A DNA stretch of 64,000 bases from Closterium sp. NIES-65 (taxonomy: Eukaryota; Streptophyta; Zygnematophyceae; Desmidiales; Closteriaceae). Positions 28,501 to 37,382 of the stretch are shown piece by piece. The stretch lies in assembly GCA_948144175.1 (NCBI GenBank), contig CANXME010002666.1, positions 62,001-126,000 of the forward strand, written 5' to 3'. Under the pieces are notes generated by a model. The model was not told the origin of the DNA. It made no database searches and saw only the letters and a program-made list of their open reading frames with translations. Position numbers and translations under genes: made by a program. How positions within the stretch are numbered: the first letter of the stretch is position 1; the number at the start of each line of letters is the position of its first letter.

Positions 28501-30156
28501 TTCTTATCCCTCTCCCCACCCTCCTGCTCCTTCTCCGTACTCGTTCTCTCCTCTCGGTGTGGCTCTCACTTGCAGGTTCTCTTAAAGCCCAAGAACGCCC
28601 TCAGCAAGCAATTCGCCAAGCTATTGGCCATGAACAACGTGAGTGCAGTGTGGGCTGCTGGTTGTGGGTCACGAGCATTGTGTTTTCTATTGTATAAATA
28701 AGAAATCCAGACAGTTCTCGGTTAGCAAGCAAGTGCAATTTGCAAAGCTACAGGATGCAGAATAGCACTCAGTGTTGCCTTCTTCCTTGTCCTCATGCTC
28801 TCCCAATCCTCCCCTCCCCTCTTACTGAGGCCCGTCTGCACATGACAGAGGAGGCAGTGAGGGCCATTGCGTGGAGTACAGCACCCATTCTTGCCCTTTT
28901 CCATGACCTCGTGCCATCTCCATCTCATCTCTTCCTGCCCTCCCTTCCACTCCACCCACTCAGGCCCGCTTGCACATGACGGAGGGGGCAGTGAGGGCCA
29001 TAGCGCGCAGAGCAGCAGCGCGAAACACGGGGGCCAGGGGGCTGCGATCGCTGCTGGAGGGGCTGCTCACCGAGGCTATGTACGAGGTATGGCGACTGCC
29101 GAGGCTATGTACGAGGTATGGCGACTGCCGAGGCTATGACGAGGTATGGTGGCTGCCAAGGCTGTGTATGAGGTATGATGATTACCGAGGCTATGTATGA
29201 GGTATGGCGGTTACTGAGCCTCTGTATGAGGTACAATGTAATAGATACAATACTCACCAGGCCTATGTACGGGGTACGGTGTAACAGGCTAACAAAAGGT
29301 ACGGCGGTTACTAAGGCTGTGTATGAGGTACGTACAGCAGTTACCGAGGCACTGCTTGAGGTATGTACGGCAGTTACCAAGGCTGTGTATGAGGTACTGT
29401 GATCGCCAGTGGACCTTGGTATTGTTGTGAAGGCAATGTTGTTGGATGAGGTATCAGTGGGGGCTCGGAGGGGAGGTGGGGTTAACCTGCTCGCTGCTTT
29501 CCTCCATCCATCCCTCCATTCCGTCCTTCCCACCCCAACTCCCCAGGTCCCCAGCAATCTGGTGGAAGCAGTGGTGCTGGACGAGGCATCGATGGGGCAC
29601 GAGGGGGAGGAAGGGGAAGAGGGCAAGCCGGTGTGCAACTGTGTCCTTGATCATTGCCCTCATTCCACGCCCATCCGTCATCTCATGCCCCAACCCACCA
29701 GGTCCCCAGCAGTCTAGTGAAGGCAGTTGTGTTGGACAAGGCATCGGTGGGGCACGAGGGGGAGGAGGGGGGCGACGGGGTAACCTGCACTCTGCCATCA
29801 TCCATCCATCCCTCCTATCCCTGCTCTTCCAAGCCTGATCTTCCCGTCCCTGCCATCCCTGCCATCCCCACCAGGTCCCCAGCTCTCTGGTGGAAGCAGT
29901 GGTGCTGGACGAGGCATCGGTGGGGCACGAGGGGGAGGAGGGCGAGGACGGGGTACCGGGGTGTGGGGCCCACATACTGCAAGGGGAGGGCTCGTGGGAG
30001 CGGTGGTTGCAGGATAACGAGGGGGGAGGAGAGAAGGCGGGAGGGAAGGGAGAGGAGGGCCAAGGGGGAGGAAGCAAGGGAGGCTCATCTGGGGGAGGTG
30101 GAAGTGATGAGGAATCGGATGCAGCTCCTGCTCTTGCCACAGCCACTGCAGCTTGA
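19546..30156 (+). CDS. CLPX: ATP-dependent unfoldase ClpX, copy B (14 recognised exons)
   Basis: ClpX forms an AAA+ ring that unfolds proteins and feeds them to ClpP; this version resembles plant mitochondrial ClpX. Exons: 1 about 19546-20828, 2 21050-21135, 3 21518-21606, 4 22528-22607, 5 23466-23516 or 23605-23655, 6 23945-24019, 7 24451-24528, 8 25020-25076, 9 25795-25865, 10 26627-26726, 11 27293-27397, 12 28576-28638, 13 28964-29086, 14 29875-30156. Exons 2-14 join in one frame (1260 nt, 419 residues plus stop). Visible motifs are Walker A GPTGSGKT (exons 3/4), pore loop GYVGED, Walker [21 protein letters not shown], sensor 1 [10 protein letters not shown], ClpP-docking IGFGAP, FVGRFPV and sensor 2 NTGARGL. 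Exon 1 carries CPNC and CRQC zinc-finger pairs and ends with [18 protein letters not shown]. The zinc-finger and LPTPK frames differ by one base near 20754. The true start is probably in an unfound upstream exon. Confidence 0.93.
19702..19857 (+). other. CLPX: Zinc-finger region of ClpX copy B (CxxC-x44-CxxC)
   Basis: CPNC at 19702-19713 and CRQC at 19846-19857 are in the same frame, separated by 44 residues. Plant mitochondrial ClpX proteins carry a similarly spread four-cysteine region before the AAA+ core. Bacterial ClpX has a more compact C4 finger. In copy C the same pairs are at 48375-48386 and 48519-48530. Confidence 0.7.
20945..20992 (+). repeat. Echo of CLPX exon 2
   Basis: GTTTGCAGTGGCGGTGG...TACGAGCGCATCTTC aligns with exon 2 (GTTTTGGCAGTGGCAG...TACAAGCGCATCTTT). 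It is shortened, frame-disrupted and lies about 90 bp before the real exon. Copy C is at about 49617-49664. Confidence 0.7.
21430..22042 (+). repeat. Three partial echoes of CLPX exon 3
   Basis: All match the stretch encoding EKSNVLLMG. They are GTGGATAAGAGCAACGTGCC at about 21432-21455, upstream of the real exon; GACGAGGTGCAGGTGGGGAA continuing through AGCAACGTGGTGCTCATGGG to a GTGGGT donor-like site at about 21690-21752; and ATGAGCAACGTGCTTCTCAT at about 22013-22036. Copy C equivalents are at +28672. Confidence 0.75.
22307..22326. repeat. Perfect 20-bp palindrome, family TTTTGAG-N4-CTCAAAA
   Basis: TTTTTGAGTCGACTCAAAAA sits exactly where the first exon 4 echo breaks off. A second identical copy is at 22448-22467. 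In unit C they are at 50979-50998 and 51120-51139. Confidence 0.9.
22448..22467. repeat. Perfect 20-bp palindrome, second copy
   Basis: Identical to 22307-22326, carried along in the 141-bp repeat and ending the second exon 4 echo. Confidence 0.9.
22650..23157 (+). repeat. 41-bp intronic minisatellite, about 12 units, resembling the exon 4 end
   Basis: The unit is CTGCGTCTCATACCGCCACT plus CTCATCAACTTCCACACCCAG. The CCGCCACTCTCATC part resembles the last bases of exon 4 (GCCACCACTCTCACTCAG with GTGCGCC after it). This suggests an origin from that splice junction. Copy C is at 51322-51829. Confidence 0.85.
23205..23256. repeat. 52-bp hairpin in CLPX intron 4
   Basis: The perfect 13-bp arms ACACGGGAGAGTT and AACTCTCCCGTGT are separated by 26 bp. 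It could be a small foldback element or an RNA hairpin. Copy C is at 51877-51928. Confidence 0.8.
23605..23655 (+). repeat. Duplicate of CLPX exon 5 with both splice sites
   Basis: Exons 23466-23516 and 23605-23655 are both 51 nt, both have AG and GTGAGG borders, and both encode [17 protein letters not shown], with differences only at synonymous sites. A third, decayed copy (AGGACGCGGAGATGATATT) is at about 23712-23752. Inclusion of both would duplicate the pore-loop peptide in frame. Copy C has the pair at 52138-52188 and 52277-52327. Confidence 0.88.
24090..24262 (+). repeat. Two echoes of CLPX exon 6
   Basis: The first (24090-24145) matches [18 protein letters not shown] but has lost one base (CAGGGATCG for CAGGGCATCG), and keeps a GTAGGC donor. 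The second (about 24213-24262) is more diverged and reads [17 protein letters not shown] without a donor. Both lie downstream of the real exon at 23945-24019. Copy C is at +28672. Confidence 0.85.
24325..24375 (+). repeat. Echo 1 of CLPX exon 7
   Basis: After an ACAG acceptor it reads [18 protein letters not shown], then loses similarity. It lies upstream of the real exon at 24451. Confidence 0.83.
24602..24805 (+). repeat. Echoes 2 and 3 of CLPX exon 7 (3' parts)
   Basis: Sequence 24602-24655 repeats the exon from GACGTGTCAGGGGAGGGCGT to its GTGAGT donor. A second, decayed version is at about 24747-24804 with a GTGAGG donor. Neither has the exon's 5' half. Copy C is at about 53274-53477. 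Confidence 0.83.
24908..24964 (+). repeat. Same-length alternative copy of CLPX exon 8
   Basis: It is 57 nt, the same as real exon 8 (25020-25076), with GCAG acceptor and GTAAGT donor. It encodes [19 protein letters not shown], against [19 protein letters not shown] in the real exon. The first half is conserved and the second half replaced. It could be a mutually exclusive exon. Copy C is at 53580-53636. Confidence 0.85.
25095..25258 (+). repeat. Intron 8 duplication with a palindrome at the joint
   Basis: A roughly 63-bp segment (GTGCGAGGGTTGCAGGGG...CGGGTGTTTCTG) occurs twice, at about 25096-25159 and 25195-25256. The palindrome TTTTGAGACGTCTCAAAA at 25160-25177 sits directly after the first copy. 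Copy C is at +28672. Confidence 0.88.
25546..25697 (+). repeat. Two truncated echoes of CLPX exon 9
   Basis: After CCACCAG acceptors, 25546-25575 (GTTGACACACAAGACATACT...) and 25667-25697 (CTGGACACACAGAACATTCT...) repeat the first 30 or so bases of exon 9 (LDTQNILFI). They then diverge with no donor. The real exon is 25795-25865. Copy C is at +28672. Confidence 0.88.
25883..26061 (+). repeat. Three about 45-bp repeats separated by palindromes (intron 9)
   Basis: TTGCTGACTCAAAATGCACT continuing to CGTCAG occurs at 25883-25927, 25950-25994 and 26018-26061. Between copies 1 and 2 lies TTTTGAGATTTCTCAAAA (25930-25947). Between copies 2 and 3 lies the imperfect TTTTGAGAATTCCTTCAAAA (25997-26016). 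Copy C is at +28672. Confidence 0.9.
26087..26180. repeat. Echo of exon 9 3' end and its inverted copy (hairpin)
   Basis: GAAAAGACAATCGCACTGAAG followed by GTGCG at 26089-26114 resembles the exon 9 donor junction (GAAAAGACGATTGCAGAGAG|GTGAGG). Its 17-bp core AAGACAATCGCACTGAA (26091-26107) is repeated inverted at 26161-26177. This is a 17-bp stem with a 53-bp loop. Copy C is at +28672. Confidence 0.8.
26312..26362. repeat. 14-bp-stem inverted repeat in intron 9
   Basis: CTAACATTGACTGC (26312-26325) and GCAGTCAATGTTAG (26349-26362) are perfect complements. The origin is unknown. Copy C is at +28672. Confidence 0.78.
26506..26545 (+). repeat. Truncated echo of CLPX exon 10
   Basis: After TTGCAG it repeats the first 40 or so bases ([12 protein letters not shown]) and then diverges. 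The echo has KRK where the real exon (26627) has KHK. Copy C is at 55178-55217. Confidence 0.86.
27028..27201 (+). repeat. Echoes of CLPX exon 11 with palindrome and poly-C tract
   Basis: A short fragment GCAGAGAGCAC (27028-27038) runs straight into the perfect palindrome TTTTGAGGCGCCTCAAAA (27039-27056). A C27 tract follows at 27087-27113 (28 in copy C). A diverged echo at about 27140-27201 reads [19 protein letters not shown], against [19 protein letters not shown] in the real exon. Copy C is at about 55700-55874. Confidence 0.85.
27392..28087 (+). repeat. 16-bp minisatellite of the exon 11 donor junction (about 43 units)
   Basis: The unit GTGCAG|GTAATGACTG is the last six bases of exon 11 plus its donor. 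Each unit offers a CAG|GTAATG or CAG|GTAGTG 5' splice site. Sixteen is not a multiple of three, and reading through from exon 11 meets TGA after about three units, so only the first donor gives the full protein. Copy C (56065-56744) has one unit fewer. Minus-strand repetitive ORFs here are artefacts. Confidence 0.92.
28105..28154 (+). repeat. Echo of CLPX exon 11 3' end beyond the minisatellite
   Basis: GTGCTCATGGGGCTGCGTGC continuing to ACATGTGCAG|GTAGGT resembles the exon end GTGCTGGTGGGGCTGCATGC...CTCGTGCAG|GTAATG. The 16-bp array is therefore sandwiched between the exon and its own decayed 3' end. Copy C is at about 56762-56811. Confidence 0.8.
28325..28475. repeat. Foldback-rich stretch in intron 11, possible exon 12 echo
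   Basis: GTTCTTAAAACC...GGGCCAAGAAGGCCCAAATT weakly resembles the exon 12 start (GTTCTCTTAAAGCCCAAGAA). CTCAACC pairs with GGTTGAG, and GGGCCAAGAA pairs with TTCTTGGCCC further on. The relationship to exon 12 is tentative. Copy C is at +28657. Confidence 0.4.
29072..29401 (+). repeat. Exon 13 donor-junction minisatellite, copy B
   Basis: Same as 386-716 but with one base lost in the third unit and several substitutions shared with copy C but not with A. Confidence 0.8.
29547..29782 (+). repeat. Echoes 1 and 2 of CLPX exon 14, copy B
   Basis: Counterparts of 862-944 and 1017-1097, at 29547-29629 and 29702-29782. Echo 1 reads DEASMGHEG where copy A reads DEASVGHEG. Confidence 0.78.
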
Positions 30157-30423
30157 TCTGCCTTGTCGTCTCCTGTCGAGCACCTGTCTACCACGCTTGG
30201 ACTCTTCTCAGCTCCTGCACTTGCCACAGCCACTGCAGCTTGATCTGCCTTGTCGTCTCCTGTCGAGCACCTGTCTACCACGCTTGGACTCTGCTCAGCT
30301 CCTGCACTTGCCACAGCCACTGCAGCTTGATCTGCCTTGTCGTCTCCTGTCGAGCACCTGTCTACCACGCTTGGACTCTGCTCAGCTCCTGCACTTGCCA
30401 CAGCCACTGCAGCTTGATCCGCC
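30124..30423 (+). repeat. 87-bp VNTR across the CLPX stop, copy B (about 3.5 units)
   Basis: Same structure as 1439-1738. The TGA of copy B is at 30154-30156 in the first unit. Confidence 0.9.
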
Positions 30424-30764
30424 ATGCCACTGCATCTCCCATCCAGCATCTGTCTACTACCCCTTCTATTGTGGTGGACTGGGGGATGTCACCGTGCTAG
30501 AGCGTGCTGCTAGGTATCGGTGTATCCTTGCCGCTCGGAAGGTGGGATTGCAGGATGTTTTCATCATCTGTGTGTATATGCCTCCTCTTCTCTCTCGCTC
30601 GGAGTTCAAACAGTTTGTCTGCCTCCGATTGCATGTTTTCCTGCAAGTACTGTACTGCATGTATGATATACGTAGAGCAAACAAGGGGTACTATAACGCA
30701 GAGCGTGGACAATAAAGAGAGTGACAATAGCGAGAGGGGAGATGAAACCCCCCCATGCCCCCCC

Positions 30765-31073
30765 AAGGCCCCCCTAAGGCCCCCCTAAGGCCCCCCTAAG
30801 GCCCCCCTAAGGCCCCCCTAAGGCCCCCCTAAGGCCCCCCTAAGGCCCCCCTAAGGCCCCCCTAAGGCCCCCCTAAGGCCCCCCTAAGGCCCCCCTAAGG
30901 CCCCCCTAAGGCCCCCCTAAGGCCCCCCTAAGGCCCCCCTAAGGCCCCCCTAAGGCCCCCCTAAGGCCCCCCTAAGGCCCCCCTAAGGCCCCCCTAAGGC
31001 CCCCCTAAGGCCCCCCTAAGGCCCCCCTAAGGCCCCCCTAAGGCCCCCCTAAGGCCCCCCTAAGGCCCCCCTA
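30765..31073 (+). repeat. 11-bp (CCCCCCTAAGG)n array, copy B
   Basis: Counterpart of 2080-2410, two units shorter. The CTGGTC/CTGTTC array follows at 31171-31353 and the degenerate 20-bp repeats at 31358-31608. Confidence 0.92.
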
Positions 31074-31612
31074 CCCCCCAAATCCCCTCCAAATCCCCTC
31101 ACAGCCCCCCACAGCCCCCCCCAACCCCCAATCCCTGGCATGGCATCTATCCCAGGCATGGCATGGCATGGTCCTGGTTCTGGTCCTGGTCCTGGTCTTG
31201 TTCCTGGTTCTGGTTCTGGTCTTGGTCCTGGTCTTGTTCCTGTTCCTGGTCCTGGTCCTGGTCCTGTTCCTGTTCAGGTTCCTGGTCCTGGTCTTGTTCC
31301 TGTTCCTGTTCAGGTTCCTGTTCCTGTTCATGTTCCTGTTCCTGTTCATGTTGTCAGAAGGTGGCTGGAACAGTAACAAGACGGCACGAACAGCAGCTGG
31401 GCGGCAGCAACAGTAACCAGGTGGCCATAGCAGTAACTGGGCGGCTGGAACATTAACCGGGCAGCTGGAGCGATTACCAGGCTGGTGAAGTGGTAACCAG
31501 GCGGCTGGAGCGATAACCGGGCGGCTGGAACGGTAAGCAGGCGACAGGAACAGTAACCGGGCGGCATAAACAGCAGCCGGGCGGCATGAACAGTAACCGG
31601 GCTTGCAGGCGC

Positions 31613-33903
31613 CAAGGCTAGGCCAAACCCACCCCGTGCCTAGCCTTGCCCAAACCCACCCCGCAGCTCTTATATATCGACACACGCACACACAAGTACC
31701 GTACAAAACAAGAGCAAGGTGCATGTCCTTGTAAATATCCTACTTGTAGATGTGCCTCTATCTTGGCGGGGTGAGAAGGTCTCTTCACGGCGCCCTGCAG
31801 CGAGAGAAGGCCACCTGCGCAAGGCGGGGTGGGGAGGGGTGGCAGGATGGCAGGTGTGACAGCATGGCTCTCCGAGCCTCATCCAGACCAGAGCGGAGAG
31901 TGAACAGTGCAGGATGGGAACCAGTGGGGTGAACAGTGCGGGATGGGGAAACAGTGGGGTGAGCAGTGCGGGATGGGGAAGCAATAGGATGAACAGTGGG
32001 GGATGGGAAAACAGGGGGGTGAGGAGGAGTGCAGAGCAAGGGAACAACGAGTGCAGAGCAAGGGAACGACGAGTGCAGAGCAAGGGAACGACGAGTGCAG
32101 AGCAAGGGAACGACGAGTGCAGAGCAAGAGCATAGGAGAAGGGGGCCAGGAGAGTGAGAGCATAGGAGAAAGGGGCCAGGAGAGTGAGAGCATAGGAGAA
32201 GGGGGCCAGGAGAGTGAGAGCATAGGAGAAGGGGGCCAGGAGAGTGAGAGCATAGGAGAAGGGGGCCAGGAGAGTGAGAGCATAGGAGAAGGGGGCCAGG
32301 AGAGTGAGAGCATAGGAGAAGGGGGCCAGGAGAGTGAGAGCATAGGAGAAGGGGGCCAGGAGAGTGAGAGCATAGGAGAAGGGGGCCAGGAGAGTGGGGA
32401 CCGTTGTCTCACCTCGTGCCTCACTGGCTTCGCCTTAGCCTCGCCGCACCGTTGCCCAGCTGCGCCCGTCACTGTCGGCAGAAACGAGCAAGGGCAGAAA
32501 CGAGCAAGGGCGGAAACGAGCACGAGGACATGGCATGGCATGGTAATCGGGCGGCATGAACAGTAACGGGGCGGCAGGAGCAGTGACGGGCGGCAGGAGC
32601 AGTGACCGGGCGGCAGGAGCAGTGACCGGGCGGCACGAGCAGTGACGGGCGGCACGAGCAGAGACGGGCGGCACGAGCAGAGACGGGCGGCACGAGCAGT
32701 GACGGGCGGCACGAGCAGTGACGGGCGGCACGAACAGTGACGGGCGGCACGACCAGTGACGGGCGGCACGACCAGTGACGGGCGGCACGACCAGTGACGG
32801 GCGGCACGACCAGTGACGGGCGGCACGACCAGTGACGGGCGGCACGACCAGTGACGGGCGGTACGACCAGTGACGGGCGGCACGACCAGTGACGGGCGGC
32901 ATCAACAGTGACGGGCGGCATGAACAGTGACGGGCGGCATGAACAGTGACGGGCGGCATGAACTGTAACCGGGCAGCGGGAACAGTAACCAGGCTTGTAG
33001 GGGCCAAGGCTAGCCCAAACCTACCCCGTGCCTAGCCCAAACCCACCCCGCAACTCTTATATCGACACACGCACAAGTACCATACAAACAAGAGCAAGGT
33101 GCATGTCCTAATAAATATCCTACTTGTAAGTATGTCTCGTGTCTTGGCGGGGTGAGAAGGTCTCTTCACGGTGCCCCGCAGAAAGGAGAGAAGACCTTTC
33201 TGCACAAGGCGGGGTGGGGAGGGATGGCAGGTGTGACAGCATGGCGGATGGTTTAGAAACCATGGCAGAGGTTTAGGGTGCAGCACAGGTGAGTGGAGGG
33301 GAGCAGAGCACGTGAGTGAGTGAGGAGCAATAGGAGCGAGCGCGAGGGGCCTCACCTCACTGGCCTCAACAGGTCTGCCCAGAGCGCTCCAAGTCTGCCC
33401 CAACCCTTTATGAGGTGCCTCAAAAATCTGCCCAGGGCGCGCCGAGTCTGCCCCAACCTTTCCGAGGAGAGGAGGTGAACGGAGGGAAGGAGAGGTTTTA
33501 GCATAGGGGCTGGCGGAGGGCGGAACGAGGAGGAGGGCGGAACGAGGAGGAAGGGCGCAACGAGGAGGAAGGGCGCAACGAGGAGGAAGGGCGCAACAAG
33601 GAGGAAGGGCGCAACGAGGGGGAGGGCGGAACGAGGAGAAAGGGCGGAGGAACGAACAAGGGCAGAATGACGGAAGTGGAACGAGCAAGTGCGGAACGAG
33701 CAAGGGCGGAACGAGCAAGTGCGGAACGAGCAAGGGCGGAACGAGCAAGTGGGGAACGAGCAAGGGCGGAACGAGCAAGTGTGGAACGAGCAAGTGCGGA
33801 ACGAGCAAGGGTGGAACGAGCAAGTGGGGAACGAGCAAGGGCGGAACGAGCAAGGGTGGAACGAGCAAGTGCGGAACGAGCAAGGGTGGAACGAACAAGG
33901 TGA
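31613..33903 (+). repeat. Short-repeat block of the spacer, copy B
   Basis: It contains, in order, the 240-bp dispersed repeat (31613-31853), 20-bp and 30-bp repeats (32023-32403), the 19-bp satellite (32548-32988), the second 240-bp repeat (32998-33238) and the 15-18-bp repeats (33511-33903). It corresponds to 2950-5240 in copy A at offset 28663. No gene is seen. Confidence 0.88.
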
Positions 33904-35228
33904 GAAGAAACGCAGTCTGGCAGCAGAGAAAGAAACACCTCTGATTCCAACTATTCTGTGGGAGATCGATTTCATTCTAACACAGCGAGTAGGTGCTGAT
34001 AGTTTGAAAGAGAGATCAGCGCTGCTGTTCGATAGAAGCGAGCAGGGCGTAATCGGTGGTGGCGAGGACTACTAGGACGAGGTCGATGACAATGAGAGAG
34101 GCAAGGAAGGAGCGGCCGTGGTGAGAGAAGAAACGCAGTCTATGCACTCGTCTCTGCAGTCGTCTCTCGACCTGTTTGAGGGACTTAGAAACGTAAAAAC
34201 GTGCGTTGCTCGACAATTTCGCGACCGTTCGACGGTGAGGTCCGACCGAGCCACCTCGCGCGCACGTGCGTTCGCTCCGCGCAGCGACCCGTGTGACATG
34301 ACATCGCATCATGCTGCAAACTAAACGGACATCAAACGCGATATTCGCTAATGAGAAAAAGCGCGGGACGGCTAAACGAAAGCGCTGCGCAGGGTGCAGC
34401 GCGAGGCGAGCAGGACGACGACTATCTAACGACCGCGAGGCGCACGAACAAACACGCGACTAGGACCTTAGCGAATGACACAGCAGCGGATTAGGTGGCT
34501 GTGACTGTAATTCTAGCTGCATAGTAGGTATGAGGGAAGAAGGTTCGAGTAGACCCGAAGACGGTTTGGGCTGAGGCAGCAGCGGGATGGATGGGACGGG
34601 TAGCTACCCAACCCCACCCACACAATGTTTTGTAACATTGTGGGCAGTAGAAACAAAAGTAGGAACATATCGAACCATAAAGGGTGTATTCTGACCACTC
34701 CTACTAGTGTAAAATCTCTTCGATTTTACTGTAGGTTGTGTGAAAGGTATCCAAACCCAAACCGAAATGGAAAAAAAAAAAACAAAAGAGAAATACACCC
34801 ACATCTCCAATGGGTTTCAAAGCCTGTTCCAGCGCGCTTGTCGTGGTGGAACAGGTCAAGAAAAAAAAAACACCCACCAATGAAAATTCAAAGCCTTGTC
34901 CAGCGCACGGATCGCGCGGTGAAACAGGTCAAGAATGATAGTATTACGGTGAGGTTGGTTCCAATATACAGCGCGGTTCCGACGAATCCAAATTTACATA
35001 GTGTATATATTTCTTTTGCTACTCAACTAGCATCAATAGATGTTTGTATTCGAATGTGAATTGTTAAATGGGCATACGAGAAGATAAACAAAGGACACAC
35101 ATAATGGCAGTAGAAGTTGCGTAAACGGGAATCGCAAGCAAATATGCGTGAGGACGTATAAATCACACGATGCATACTAAACAAAAACGCAATAAATGTG
35201 TAATTCATGTCAATATTATCAATACGAT
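33904..35228. other. Spacer segment without a recognised gene, copy B
   Basis: Counterpart of 5241-6564 with one extra A in a poly-A run. It has the same hairpins and no recognised coding sequence. Confidence 0.5.
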
Positions 35229-35702
35229 AATCGATACGACGACGAGGACGACGAGGAGGGCAAGGAGGAGGAGGAGGACGACGACGACGAGGAGGAGGAG
35301 CAGGGGCGGACGAGGAGGAGGGCGACGACGAGGACGACAAGGAGGATGAGGACGAGGACGAGGAGGACGTGGAGGACGAGGACGAGGACGATGACGAGGA
35401 GGAGGAGGAGGAGGAGGAGGAGGAGGAGGAGGAGGAGGAGGAGGAGGAGGAGGAGGAGGAGGAGGAGGAGCAGGAGGAGCAGGCGAAGAAGGAGCAAGAG
35501 GAGGAGGAGGAGGAGGAGGAGGAGGAGGAGGAGGAGGAGGAGGAGGAGGAGGAGGAGGAGGAGGAGGAGGAGGAGGAGGAGGAGGAGGAAAAGGAGGAGG
35601 AGGAGGAACAGGAGGAGGAGGAGGAACAAGAGGAGGAGGAGGAGGAGGAGGAGGAGGAGGAGGAGGAGGAGGAGGAGGAGGAGGAGGAGGAGGAGGAGGA
35701 AA
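35229..35702 (+). repeat. GAG/GGA trinucleotide tract, copy B
   Basis: Counterpart of 6565-7023, with a different interruption pattern (CAGGCGAAGAAGGAGCAAGA near 35482) and 12 extra bases. This is one of the clearest differences between units A and B. Confidence 0.93.
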
Positions 35703-35710
35703 CACAAGCA

Positions 35711-37371
35711 CAAGCAGCAAACAGTAAGTAGGAAATGCTCAATAGAAGTAGGACACACCAGCACGAGCACAAGCAGCAAACTGTGGTAGTGAGCATCCTC
35801 CTCACCATCGAGCAGCAAGAGGAAATGCTATGCAGCAGTAGGACACACCAGCACGAGCACAAGCAGCAAACGGTAATTGTGAGCATCCGCCTCACCGTCG
35901 AGCAGCAGCAGAAAATACTAAGCAGAAGTAGGACACACCAGCACGAGCACAAGCAGCAAACAGTAGTAGTGAGCATCCGCCTCACCATCGAGCAGCAACA
36001 GGAAATGCGCAGCAGCAGTAGGAAACACCAGCATGAGCCAAGCAACAAACTGTAGTTGTGAGCATCCGCTTCACCATCGAGCAGCAACATGAAATGCTCA
36101 GCAGTAGTAGGAAACATCAGCACGAGCACAAGCAGCAAACGGCAGTTGTGAGCACCCGCCTCACTATCGAGCAGCAACAAAAAATGCTCAGCAGAAGTAG
36201 GAATCACCAACACGAGCACAAGCAGCAAACTGTAGTAGTGAGCTTCCGCCTCACCATCGAGCAGCAACAGGAAATGCTCAGGAGCACCATCACGCGCACA
36301 AGCAGCAAGCGGCGGTTGTGAGCATCCGCCTCACCATCGAGTAGCAACAGAAAATGCTCATCAGTAGTAGGACACACCAGCACGAGCACAAGCAGCAAAC
36401 TGTGGTAGTGAGCATCCGCCTCACCATCGAGCAGCAAGAGAAAACGCTCAGCAGCAGTATGATACACCAGCACGAGCACAAGCAGCAAATGGTAGTTGTG
36501 AGCATCTGCCTCACCATCGAGCAGTAACGGAAAATGCTCAGCAGAAGTAGGACACACCAGCACGAGCACAAGCAGCAAACGGTACTAGCGAGCATCCGCC
36601 TCATCATTGAGCAGCAACAAGAAATGATCGGCAGCAGTAGGACACACCAGCACGAGCACAAGCAGCAAACGGTAGTTGTGAGCATCCGCCTCACCATCGA
36701 GCAGCAACAGGAAATGCGCAGCAGCAGTAGAAAACACCAGCACAAGCACAAGCAGCAAACTGTAGTAGTGAGCATCAACACCACCATCGGGCAGCAACAG
36801 GAAACGCTCAGCAGCAGTAGGAAACATCATCATGAGCACAAGCAGCAAACGGTAGTTGTGAGCATCCGCATCACCATCGAGCAGCAACAGGAAATGCTCA
36901 GCTGCAGTAGGAAACACCATCACGAGCACAAGCAGCAAACGGTAGTTGTGAGCATTCGCCTCACCATCGAGCAGCAACAGAAAATGCTCAGCAGCAGTAG
37001 GACACACCCGCACAAGCACAAGCAGCAAACGGTAGTTGTGAGCATCCACATCACCATCGAGCAGCAACAGGAAATGCTCAGCAGCAGTAGGAAACACCAT
37101 CACGAGCACAAGAAGCAAACGGTAGTTGTGAGCATCCGCATCACCATCGAGCAGCAACAGGAAATGCTCAGCAGCAGTAGGAAACACCATCACGAGCACT
37201 AGCAGCAAACGGTAGTTGTGAGCATCCGCAGCACCATCGAGCAGCAACAGAAAATGATGAGCAGCAGTAGGAAACACCAGCACAAGCACAAGCAGCAAGC
37301 GACAGTTGTGAGCATCCGCGTCACCATCGAGCAGCAACAGAAAATGCTCAGCAGTGGTAGGAAAAACCAAC
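35711..37371 (+). repeat. 90-bp satellite, copy B
   Basis: Counterpart of 7035-8695, same length, with very few substitutions (for example GCAGAAG for GCAAAAG near 36541). Confidence 0.88.
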
Positions 37372-37382
37372 ATGAGTATAGG

